Below, one piece after another: positions 35,954-49,423 of a stretch of 64,000 nt of DNA. The notes below the pieces were generated by a model that was given only the letters and a program-made list of their open reading frames with translations, made no database searches and was not told where the DNA came from. The position numbers and the translations under genes are program-made. This stretch comes from Paratrimastix pyriformis (taxonomy: Eukaryota; Preaxostyla; Paratrimastigidae). The stretch is taken from assembly GCA_027972325.1 (NCBI GenBank), contig JAPMOS010000019.1, forward strand, positions 310,001 through 374,000. The letters run 5' to 3'. Positions within the stretch are counted from its first letter, which is position 1. Each line of letters opens with the position of its first letter.

Positions 35954-38272
35954 GATGGAAGTTGGAGGCGGGTCCAGCAACAACGACTCACCGCACCCGT
36001 GCTGCCACAAGAAGCGGGCACCATGCCGTCCCCGAATTCAACTCGAATATGTCGCCTCTGTAAGAGACGATGATGAGACCTGGCGATGCCCGGCTGTCTG
36101 CTGTGCTCCGCTTTTTTGGGACCGAACATCTTTTTGGCTTGTGCTTTAGTGTCTCGCGCACTATGAAGATCCAGTGTGCTTGAGTTGTGGTCTGACACAG
36201 GGATCTTTTCAATCATCAGCCCCACCACCAGGCGACATGGTCTGCCGGACCTGCGCGACCGTTGTTGGTGACATCTGTCCAGCGTGCAGCGAGAGGTTCA
36301 TTGGGGATCAGTCTGTCCCTCCTCCTCCTCCTCCTCCTCCTCCTCCTCCTCCTCCTCCTCCTCCTCCTCCTCCTCCTCCTCCTCCTCCTCATCCTCCTCC
36401 TCCTCATCCTCCTCATCCTCCTCATCCTCCTCATCCTCCTCATCCTCCTCATCCTCCTCATCCTCCTCATCATCTTCTTCTTCTTCTTCTCTCTTTTCTC
36501 GCACTCTCATCATCACCGACCAGGTTGTGTCCTTCGCGGATGGCGCAACGTCAGGTGGCCCGGTTGCAGTGCCACTGCCCCAACCGTGGGCTGGGGTGCG
36601 AGGCTGTTGTGGGTGTGCTGGATGTGGAGCGGCATCTTCAGGCGGAGTGCGAGTGGCGCGCGGAGGAGTGCCACCAGTGCCACCAGCAGGTGCCTCGGGC
36701 TGAGATGGCCCGCCACAAGGACACCACCTGCGCCCATAGGCCGGTCCGCCCCCACTCCCTCACCGAATCCCTTGACGTTGGTACCGCCTCGTTGGAGCGA
36801 ACGACAACGAGGGTGAATGGGCCAACCATCGCTGCGCCGGGGCCGGGGCGTTCATTGCACCCGGCTGTGCGCCTCTGGGGTCGTTCGCTGGCTTGTGGCG
36901 CGTTTTTGTCGGTGTGCAGATGGCCTGCGGGTACGCGGATGTGGGCTGCGAGACCCGGTGCGCACAGGAAGACCTGGCCGCCCACGAGCGCGACGGGGTG
37001 GTGGCCCACGTGGGTCTCCTCAGGCAATGTCTGGCCAGCACTTCACTCGAGCTGGCCCAGACCAGGCACGACCTGGCCCAGACCAAGGCGCAGCTGGCCC
37101 GCTGCCAGGAGCAGCTGGCCCAGACCGCGGAGCAGTCCAAGCAGGAGCTGACCGCAGTCCGGGCGCAGATCGACCAGGTCCGCCCCCCGCCCGTGACAGC
37201 CCAGATCACCCCTCACTCACCTCCTCCTTTTCCGCCCATCCCACGCACACACCACCTCAGCTGTTCATCCCGCCTGCTGCCCCCGAGGGCCTGGCGGCCC
37301 GCTGGGACGCGGCCACAATGGATGTTGCCCTCGACTGGCGGCCCGTGCCCCCGGGGCCACCCGTCCGCTACCAGGTGCAGGCCACCCTCGTGGTGGCTGG
37401 CGGTTACCTCAGCCCGGCGGTCGTCTACACGGGCCCCGAGTGCCGCTGCCGGTACCGCTTCCCCCCTGATGCCGCCCCCGCGGGTGCAGTGGCCCGCTTT
37501 GTGGTGGTGGCCATGCGGGGCCTGGCCGAGAGCGGCCCCTCCGCCCCCGCCAAATGCACTCGCCCCGGTCCGTCCCTCAATTTCCCGAGAACTGGAACCA
37601 TTCGGCTCAAACACCCCTCCCCTCCCCTCCCCCCATTCCAGGGCCCCCAGCGCCGACCCCACGCCTGTCCCGGCGTCCTCCGCCCATCATGCCTTTGAAG
37701 AGGCAGCCCCGGCGGTTTTGTTCGACCGCGACGAGCGGGGCGGCCTGTTCGACGACTTCGGCACCCAGGGCCGCATCCAACCCTGGCGAGACCCGGCCGG
37801 GGCCACCACCACCACCACCACCACCACCACCACCACCACCACCACCACCACCACCACCACCACCACCACCACCACCACCACCCGCCCATCCGATTTGAGG
37901 GGGAAAAACCTCCGATGCGGGTGCGGCAGTCGGGTTCAGCCGGACTGTGTGGGTGTAGCGGGCGGTCAGCGGGACTGGGACTGCGTGGGTGGGCCCGCCA
38001 GCCCGCCCGCCTCTCCACACCGTCCCTCTTGCCCCCCGCAGGGCCGATGGCCGCGTCGAGATGACGGAGAGGGATCATCGCACTTCTTGCCTTGTCGCCT
38101 GCCCCTCGCCCCTCACCAAATACGGACCCCTCGACATCGACATCAACAACAATGGGGGAGGAGTGGGTGGGTGGGTGGGGGAGAGGGGGGCCTGGGGCGC
38201 GGGGGTGGAGTGGAGACGATGGCCGGGCTGGGGGTCTGGCCCCGGCTTTCCGGCCCTTTGCCCTCTCAGTGA
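35954..38272 (+). CDS. RING-TRAF zinc finger-FN3 protein, copy 2 (discoidin truncated)
   Basis: Paralogue of the gene at 16985. Exon 1 (ATG 35954) shares CRPRIQLEYV and WRCPA. The RING-like finger is CLAHYEDPVCLSCG, then GDMVCRTCATVVGDICPAC, again with Asp in place of the His. TRAF-type fingers follow (CHCPNRGLGCEAVVGVLDVE; MACGYADVGCETRC) and a Gln/Leu coiled coil (37020-37175). The FN3-like module is shorter than in copy 1 and lacks the poly-Asp loop. The last exon starts the discoidin-like domain (LFDRDERGGLFDDFGTQGR) but after about 30 residues runs into an ACC array (poly-Thr) and unrelated sequence, so the domain is lost. Donors at 36749, 37179 and 37568 are GTCCGC/T. The reading frame ends at 38272, overlapping the stop of the opposing gene. 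Confidence 0.75.
36317..36480. repeat. (CTC)n microsatellite with CATCCTCCT variants
   Basis: Pure CCT triplets for about 75 bases, then nine-base CATCCTCCT units. It lies in the intron after the RING-like exon of copy 2; copy 1 has a GT run in the same intron. Confidence 0.92.
37799..37881. repeat. (ACC)n microsatellite interrupting the discoidin domain
   Basis: About 27 ACC triplets in frame with the start of the discoidin-like domain of copy 2. Everything after it has no similarity to copy 1. Confidence 0.93.
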
Positions 38273-39297
38273 GGGCTGCGGCTGCGGCTGTGGTGGCTGC
38301 GGCCGTGGCTGTGGCCGTGGCTGCTGCTGCCGCTGTCGCTGCGGTGGTGATGGTGATGGTGATGGTGATGGTGACCGGAGGAGGAGGGGTCATCCCCCCC
38401 ACCGGTCGAGCCCCTCCCCTCGCCGGGCCGGGCGTTCCCTGCCCCGGTGCTGCTCGCGCCCCGCGGCTCCTGGCGGGCAGCAGCGGCCGGCCGGTCGGCC
38501 GCCGAGGTCGTGGCTGCAACAGCAGCCGCCGCCGCAGGGGCCGGTGGGGCGGCCCGGTCCCACTTGGATCCGTGGGGCTGCTGCGGGGGCGCCATCACCG
38601 CCCGGGCCCCGGCCCCCGCCTGTGCCTCTGCCTGCGCCTTTGCTGCTCTGCTGGGGCTGGGGGTGGCAGGGGGCGCGCTGTCCTCGTCGTCGCCCTCGTC
38701 GGACGCGACGGTCAGGTCGGGCCGGGCCTGGCGCAGGGCCCTGATGCCGGCGGGGCTGAGGCCCGTCTCGGTGCACTGCAGCAGCGCCAGGGACGGCACC
38801 AGGGACGGCTGACCCGCAAGCAGGGTGGCAGTGCTGCAGGGGAGGGGGAGGGGGCGCGGGACAAGTCAAACAAAAGCAGCAGGAAGAGGCAGACACAGAG
38901 GGGGCGCGGGACAAGTCAAACAAAAAGCAGCAGGAAGAGGCAGACACAGAGAATCGCAGCCACAGACCGACAATATCGCTCAGACAGCCACGAACAGACA
39001 GCCACGAACAGACAGACAGGGCAGGAGGGCAGCAGGAGGGCAGACAGGCAGACAACGGGACAGTGGCGGGGGCGTGGGGCGGGAGGCAGACCGGTCGGTG
39101 AGGGCGAGGCAGGCGGCCACGTCGAGCTCGACCAGCCGGGGGCAGCAAGGCAGCAGGGCCGCCAGGGCCCCGTCCGTCAGCAGGGCGTGCCGCATCACCA
39201 GATGCTGCAGGGGCAGCCGGCCCCCCGGCAGCCGCCTGGGGCAGCAGGGCAGTCGTGTCGATGAATGATGCCCATGCCCATGCCCATGCCCATGCCT

Positions 39298-39390
<93 letters not shown>

Positions 39391-41620
39391 CTCACGATGT
39401 GATGCGGACGGGAGCGGCAGACCTGGCGGCGGCGACCCAGCGGTCGATGGCGAGCTGGTCGATGTGCAGCCGTGAGGTGGCCAGGGCCTCGAGGCTGCCC
39501 AGGGCCGGGGCCCGCTGGGGCCCGCTGGCTCGCACAGGGCAACCGTCAGGCCCTCCGCTGGGTGGTGCGTGGGGGGGGGGGGGGGGGGGGGGTGAGCACG
39601 GCAGATGGGGGCCGCCGGGAGAGCGAACAGAGGTCGTGGGCTTGGAGGGAGCACGGGAATGTAATGTGTGGCCGGAGTCCGAGCATGGGTGGATGGGCCG
39701 CTCAGGGTGAGCATAAGGGGGCACCCTGAAGGGGGGGCCAGGCGGGCAGGGGCTGGCTGGTGGCTGGGGCGGACCGGTGAGGCGGGGGCATGTGGGCAGG
39801 GTGAGGCCGACCAGCCCGGGGTGGCTGGCCACAAGCTCCGCCAGGTGGCCGTCCGTCAGGCTGCCCCAACCCCCACCACCAACCCAACCCAACCCAACCC
39901 AACCCAACCCAACCCAACCCAACCCAACCCAACCCAACCCAACCCAACCCAACCCAACCCAACCCAACCCAAGTCCGACGCCAACAATCCACACGGGTAG
40001 GCAGCGCCACCAGACGGGGTGGGTGTTGGAACGAGATCAAGAACAAGTGCAAGTGCTGAGGGTGTGTGTGTGTGGGAGCAAAGGGGCTGGCTGATCAATC
40101 GGACAGGAAGGCTCTCAAATGACCCACAGCTTGAGCGAAGTGCTGAGTGTGACCGTGCTGAAGCAAAAGGACCCAGCAGCCTGCGCCGATGGGCGCGTGG
40201 TGGGTGTGGGCCTGGGCGGGCCGAGGAGAGGCCCCAGCGTGCGTGTAGGCGGGGTGGGCAGGAGGGTGGCGGATGGCCGGACCAGCGGGCCGAGGAGAGG
40301 TCCCACCGGATGCAGCGGGGCAGGCCGCGGACGAGGGCCCCCAGGGCCTCAGCGGGAGCGGGGCAGTTCCAGATGGTCACAAGGCGGAGGCTCTCCGCCC
40401 AGGGGCCCCGGGGCAGCGTCCGGCTGAGGGTCTCCGGCCCGATGTCGGCACCCTGAGGGCGATGGGTGGGCGGGTGTGGGTGGGGAGTGCGTCAAGTGAG
40501 ATGGTGAGATGGTGAGATGGTGAGATGGTGAGATGGTGAGATGGTGAGATGGTGAGATGGTGAGATGGTGAGATGGTGAGATGGTGAGATGGTGAGATGG
40601 TGAGATGGTGAGATGGTGAGATGGTGAGATGGTGAGATGGTGAGATGGTGAGATGGTGAGATGGTGAGATGGTGAGATGGTGAGATGGTGAGATGGTGAG
40701 ATGGTGAGATGGTGAGATGGTGAGATGGTGGGTAGTCGGCACCCCCCACCCGATGCCATGGATGGGCGGGGGGTGGGCGGTGCACGTCAGCAAGTGGCAG
40801 GCAGGTGAGAAGGGAAAGCTCGCACGCCGAGGCCCCATGCATGGGGTGGCCAGATGAAAAGGCGGGATCCTGGGGTTTTGAGGGGTCGGCATGGCTCGGG
40901 CTGGGCCAAGGATGGCGGGTGTCCGCGTCCCACGGGCTGCGGGCGGCATGGGCCGTGACCTGAGCTGGCTGGGTTGGGGCGGGGCGGGGCGGGGCGGGGC
41001 GGGGGGGGCGGCGGGGCGGGGAGGACCTCAGCGATCTCGAGCTCCTCCAGGGCCGAGGCCCCGTACGTTCGGGCAAGCCGGGCGAGCAGCCCGTCCGTGG
41101 GCTGCGAGGGAAAGAGGGGGAGGGGAGGGGAGGGGGGGAGGGGAGACGATCCGTGATGGTTGTGGTGTGAGGGTGTGGGTGGTGAAGACGAGGTGCTGGT
41201 GGGGCAGCGGATGGACGAGCGCTGGCAGTGAGGTTGACGAGGGTCGTGGTGGTGATGACGGCGAAAAGGCCGCTGATGAAAGCATATGCCACACAGCGAC
41301 AGACGCGACACCTGGGCTCCTGGCCGGCCGCCCCCTTGCAGGCCCCGTTCGCGGGCCTGCCATCCTCGACATCATCCTCCTCGTCGTCCTCGTCGGGCTG
41401 GGGGAAGCTCAGCCGCCTGAGGGCCCGCCGACCGACCCGGTCCCACCGCCGGCTCACCCGACGCAGAGCCAGCAGCCCGCCCAGGCAGCACCTGCGCACA
41501 GGCAGACGGGGACACGGGGCCCACATGGGCGGATCCAGAGGATGAGCCGGGGTGCAGAACACACAGAACACGGAGAGGCACAGGCACAGCGAGGCACCCG
41601 CAGGCAGGACGAGCCGAGGT
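38266..41620 (-). CDS. F-box-like / leucine-rich repeat protein (AMN1-type), multi-exon
   Basis: An exon near 41490-41330 encodes GGLLALRRVSRRWDRVGRRA, typical of the second half of an F-box, followed by an acidic stretch. LRR exons follow: GLLARLARTYGASALEELEI (near 41080); AESLRLVTIWNCPAPAEALG (40450-40290); LTDGHLAELVASHPGLVGLT (39870-39775); LEALATSRLHIDQLAIDRWV (39530-39410); LLTDGALAALLPCCPRLVEL (39250-39095); and SLALLQCTETGLSPAGIRAL in the last exon, which ends with a His/Ser-rich tail at 38266. Donors at 40290, 39772 and 39414 are GTCCG. Introns hold large arrays (CCCATG, AACCC, ATGGTGAG). Probably a substrate adaptor for an SCF-type ubiquitin ligase. The first half of the F-box and the start codon were not found. 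Confidence 0.65.
38851..38951. repeat. 50-bp tandem duplication in an F-box/LRR intron
   Basis: Two adjacent copies of a segment beginning GGGGCGCGGGACAAGTCAAA and ending GGCAGACACAGAG, differing by one A. Not linked to an exon edge. Confidence 0.9.
39262..39393. repeat. (CCCATG)n hexamer array
   Basis: About 22 units, one with a T variant, in an intron of the F-box/LRR gene. Confidence 0.95.
39876..39972. repeat. (AACCC)n pentamer array
   Basis: About 19 AACCC units in an intron of the F-box/LRR gene, just upstream (in gene sense) of an LRR exon. Confidence 0.95.
40498..40731. repeat. (ATGGTGAG)n octanucleotide minisatellite
   Basis: About 29 near-perfect eight-base units in an intron of the F-box/LRR gene. 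Since eight is not a multiple of three, all frames of one strand give the same octapeptide; on the minus strand it reads HHLTISPS repeatedly. No stop arises on that strand. Confidence 0.97.
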
Positions 41621-41786
41621 GAACGCATCCCAAGCAGGGAGGGTTGAGGAGGGACCACCATCCTTCCGCAAAAGGAAGCGCGAGCGGCCCGAGAGGCACA
41701 GAGACTCAGCAATGAGACCGCACAGCTCGCAGGGTCGCACAGAGATCGACAGCAAAACCGCATCAAGACACGTTCGGGGGGCCCGT

Positions 41787-44700
41787 TCACGGGGGCGCGG
41801 GGGCGGACCCGTCGCACTGGTCGACCCAAGCCCCCAGCACGGCCGCCAGGGCCTCGTCGGCCGGCAGCAGCCCGTCCAGGGGCCGCCCGAGGGGCTGCCC
41901 AGCGTCCACAGGGCCAGCTGGGCCGGGGGCCGGGGACGGGGCGGCCGGGGCCGGGGCGGCGAAGACGGGCGAGGGGAAGGCCGGGTCCACCTTGCAGAAG
42001 GCCGCATAGGGCAGCCCGCTCAGCTCCGCCCCTGCGCCGCCCGGGCCAGACCAGGCCAGGCCAGGCACAGAGAACCCGCGTGTGCGTGGGTTGTGAGACC
42101 CCCCCCCCCCCCATCATGCCCAGGGACGGACCGACGGCCCCGTGGGGGCAGTGGGTGATGGTGACGGTAGCGGAGAAGGTCTCCTGGGTGATGCTGGTCA
42201 GGGTGGCCTCGCAGCCGCGGTGCTGCCCCCGCAGCAGCAGCACCCGGCCCCCGAAGTTCTGCGGCCAAGACGCACAGCCCCAGCCAAAGTCAGTCGGACG
42301 CATAGACTCACACAGACGCGCCAACCAGGGGAGGGGGGCAGTCAAAGTCGGACACATTGGCACACAGACGCGCCACCATGGGAGGGGGGCAGTCGGGCGC
42401 CCGAGAGGGCGCGGTCTCGAGGAAGTGGTCGACACACAGACACACAGAGACAGAGGCAGAGGCAGAGGCAGAGGCAGAGGCAGAGGCAGAGGCAGAGGCA
42501 GAGAGACAGAGACAGAGAGACACAGACACGGACACGGGCACAGACAGAGACACAGATGGCAGTCAGAGCATACGGACGGGGATGACGGTCTCGAGGAAGT
42601 GCTGGTCGAGGCGGATGCGCTCGCGGCCCTCGGTGAGCATCTCCAGCTCCCCCACGAAGGGGTCCGCCTTGTCCACGGCCCGCACCGCCCCTGCATGAGG
42701 GTGATGATGGGGTGAGGGTGATGACAGTAAGCATCTCCAGCTCCCCCACGAAGGGGTCCGCCTTGTCCACGGCCCGCACCGTCCCTGCGCCATGGCCACG
42801 GGATGGTCATGGGACGGTGGGGATGATGACAATGGTGATGATGATGGCGATGATGGCGATGATGGCGATGATGGCGATGATGGCGATGATGGCGATGATG
42901 ATGATGGATATGAGTGGGGGGTGGCGGGGTGTGTTGATGGTCTGGGGGTGGGGGTGGCGTGGGACGGGATGGCGGGACATGAGCAAAGGGGGAGGCGGAC
43001 CCTTGGCCTTGTAGAACTTGCCCCCGGCCAGCTTGCCGTCGAGCACCTTGACCACCAGCCCCGGAACCACCCAGGGCTCGTCCGCCTCGGCCGAGGTGCC
43101 TCCCTGGGGCAGCCCGCCTTGCCCCTGCTGGCCACGGACGAAGCAGGGGGAGGGCGGGGGGTGATGAAGGAGGTGGCGATTGGGCAAGGCCGACGGACGG
43201 AGGAATGCTCAGTATGGGAGCGTGGAGAGGGCGGGAGCGGTGACAGAGTGTGGGGCGGGTACCGGTTGGGGGGGGGGGGGGGGGGGGTACCGGGGGGTGG
43301 GGTGGGCGGATGTGTCGCCGTCCCAGCGCGGACCAGCTGCTGCTGCTGTTGCCACTGCTTCTGGCGGGCCAGTCGAGCCTCGCGTTCCTGGTCGCGCAGG
43401 GCACGCTTGCGGCGGGCCTCCTCCTCCCTGCACCCCCGATGGAGACCGAGTGAGCCAGCGAGCGAGTGAGGTGCGCAGCCCCGAGTGAGTGAGATGGCGC
43501 GGCTGCCGCTGGCGGCGAGGCACGAGCGGAGCAGCCCAGTGGATGGGGGCCCGGGGCCGGGTGGTGGGGCGCATGGAGGCAGCATGAGTGGCGAGGTGCG
43601 TGCGGGCTGGGCGGAGGGGCATGGGACGGGGCGGAGTGTGGGCTGGTGGGTGGCGGGCGGACCTCGAGCATGATCTCCTTGGCCACCGAGAGCCGCTCCC
43701 GCTCCCTGCGCCCCACGGCCCCGCCCCGCCCCCAGACCCCCGCCCCCAGACCCCCGCCCCCCAGACCCCCAGACCCCCGCCCCCAGACCCCAGACCCCCG
43801 CCCCCAGACCCCAGACCCCCAGACCCCCAGACCCCCAGACCCCCAGACCCCCAGACCCCCAGACCCCCAGACCCAACCGCCGCCCCCCAGACCCCCCCTC
43901 CATGAGCCAGGGCATTGACAGACCCCGCAGCCTCACGCACCCTCCCATCGCCATGCCGCCCCGCCCGCCCGGTGGGGCCTCGGGGAACGGACCGCTTCTG
44001 CTGGAGGCCCGCGGCGGCCCCCGGAGCCCGCCAGGCGGCTTGGCGGCCTGCTGGCTCTTGGCCAGGAGCGCATCGAAGACCGAGCCGCCGGCCTTCCCGG
44101 CCCCACCGGCCACCCCAGGGGCAGCGGCAGGGCGGCGGCTGAAGACGCAAGGTTGGGGCTGGGGCTGGGGCTGGGAGTTGGTGTGTGTGCGGAGGGCTTC
44201 TTGGGGGCCAGCGAGAAGGCGATCGGGGCCGCGTTCTCATCTCGTTGCAGCTCGGTCGGCTCCTGGCGGGGCGGGGCGGGGCGAGTTATGACGTGTGTGC
44301 GTGGGGGGTGGGGGTGGGGGGGTGGGGGGGGGGGGGTGGGTGGGTGGGTGGGCGGGTGGCGGACCACGATGCGCTGTGGGAGGGTGGCCGCCTTAGCGTG
44401 GGCCTCGGCCACCTGGCGCTCGAGCAGCTCGCGGGTCTTCGCCTCGAAGTCCTTCTCGGCCTTCGCGTGCCGCTCCCGCTCAGCCTGAGGCCGGGGGGGG
44501 GCAGACCGGGGGGAAGATGACAGGGGAAGGTGAGGCGACCCGACCCACCACTTGGTCACCCCGGAGTGTCCGGCCGGGTGGTGCCGCCGACCTGCCTGGC
44601 CATCGCCTCCTGGTCGATGACGGTCAGGAAGAGGCCCTTCTCGGTCTCCTCGATCTTGACCTTGCCCGCCCGGGCCAGGTGGTACACGAACTGGGTCAGG

Positions 44701-45325
44701 GTCGTCCACCGGGTGCCCGTCATGTGGACGTGGTTCCGGTCGCGGATCATCTCCTGGTTGACGATGTTGAAGTGCACCCGGTTCCCACAGAACCTGGGCC
44801 GGCAGAGCAGCACGTAGCCGCAATGGCAGTGGGGATCGTATGAGAGGGAAAAAATCAAGGGGTGGGGGTGAGGGGTGAGGGGGTGAGGGGTGAGGGGTGA
44901 GGGGTGAGGGGTGGGGGTGGGGGTGAGGGTGGGGGTGAGGGGGTGGGGGTGAGGGGGTGAGGGGTGGGGGGTGAGGGGTGGTGAGGGGTGGGGAGGGTGA
45001 GGGATGGGGATTGGAAGGAAGACCTTGTACTCATCAGCTGCATGAATGCTGACTCATACTCGCGGGATTTCTCAGCGATGAACGAATCGGCATCCTGAGC
45101 AATGACACCCATCTGACGGATGTGGGCCTCACTTTCGCAATGGCACTAGAATGGAAAAAATGCATCCGATATGCAGTGCCAAGTGGTAAAACAGACCTTG
45201 AAACCGTTTTCATCGCGACATTGTTTCTTGCAGGCCTCACAATACCATTTCAACTTCTGGAGACCCTTGAGCTTCATGCGGTTCGACAGCCCTTTGGGCG
45301 TGAAAGGGTTTAAATTCCGCGGCAT
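41787..45325 (-). CDS. KIN: KIN17 DNA/RNA-binding protein homologue
   Basis: The ATG at 45325 opens MPRNLNPFTPKGLSNRMKLK, then GLQKLKWYCEACKKQC; a 51-nt intron (45196-45146, GTCTGT..TTCTAG) splits the C2H2 zinc finger, which closes with CHCESEAHIRQMG. Exon 3 (about 44830-44610) carries the winged-helix KIN17 core: NRVHFNIVNQEMIRDRNHVH and GTRWTTLTQFVYHLARAGKV. A charged central part spans several exons (AERERHAKAEKDFEAKTREL; SVFDALLAKSQQAAKP; RKRALRDQEREARLARQKQW). The C-terminal tandem SH3-like region follows: VVPGLVVKVLDGKLAGGKFY (43075-43015), IRLDQHFLETVIP (42620-42575), GGRVLLLRGQHRGCEATLTS (42255-42150) and AELSGLPYAAFCKV (near 42035-42000), with a Pro/Ala tail to the stop. KIN17 acts in DNA replication/repair and pre-mRNA splicing. 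Several donors are GTCCGC. Confidence 0.93.
42412..42432 (-). repeat. Decoy of the KIN17 exon end (DxHFLET)
   Basis: On the minus strand this reads GTCGACCACTTCCTCGAGACCG, close to the end of the upstream exon at 42609-42585 (GACCAGCACTTCCTCGAGAC). It lies in the following intron, about 170 bases from the true exon end. Confidence 0.6.
42731..42788 (-). repeat. Decoy copy of a KIN17 exon start
   Basis: Fifty-eight bases match the true exon start at 42637-42694 with a single mismatch, 94 bases away inside the upstream intron. Both copies have a CAG acceptor just before them on the minus strand (GCGCAG for the decoy, ATGCAG for the true one). Only the copy at 42690 continues into the conserved LDQHFLETVIP segment. 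Confidence 0.93.
42836..42906. repeat. (GATGATGGC)n 9-bp repeat
   Basis: About seven units in a KIN17 intron. Confidence 0.9.
43735..43875. repeat. (AGACCCCC)n minisatellite in a KIN17 intron
   Basis: Mixed units of AGACCCCC and AGACCCCCGCCCCC, about 140 bases. Confidence 0.9.
44868..45003. repeat. (GGGGTGAG)n minisatellite in a KIN17 intron
   Basis: Imperfect eight-base units over about 135 bases between KIN17 exons 2 and 3. Confidence 0.9.
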
Positions 45326-45473
45326 GTTTGCTCGCGATGGTGCCTGCTGACAGGCGCTCCGACCTCTTGGGGGATAGCAATCGGTATCATCGCGTCAAGT
45401 TCAACGGTCCGTTTCTGTCCTTTGGTCGGGTACTATCATATCTCTTTGCGCGTCTCGCTTTTTTTTAGAACTG
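45326..45473. promoter_or_regulatory. Divergent promoter, KIN17 / SWIM-RING
   Basis: A 148-base gap between two head-to-head ATGs. It contains a T-run with CTCGCTTTTTTTT just before the plus-strand start, like the T-rich sequence before the MTMR14 start. No TATA box. Confidence 0.4.
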
Positions 45474-49175
<3,702 letters not shown>

Positions 49176-49423
49176 CCGGCCGTCAGGCCCGTGTAAATGT
49201 GGATGGACGGAGCAACCAGACGGGTGCGATGACCCGCACCCGTTTCAGAATGGGGTTTCTTCCTCCCCGGACAACCGGGGGCAACAAGAAAGCATCAGCA
49301 AGACTCTGCCCGCCATCACCAATTTGGGGGGTGGTTCGCCTCACACGAGATGATTCCGGCGGTTGAGCTTCCTCACCCCGGGTGACACCGGCTCATTTGC
49401 AGGCGTTCGCGCCGCACACCGAA

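Noticed and set aside
39876-39972. Interstitial telomere (AACCC repeats)
   Set aside because: It is a pure pentamer inside an intron, like many other unrelated arrays in the window, and TTGGG is not a known telomere unit for relatives I can name.
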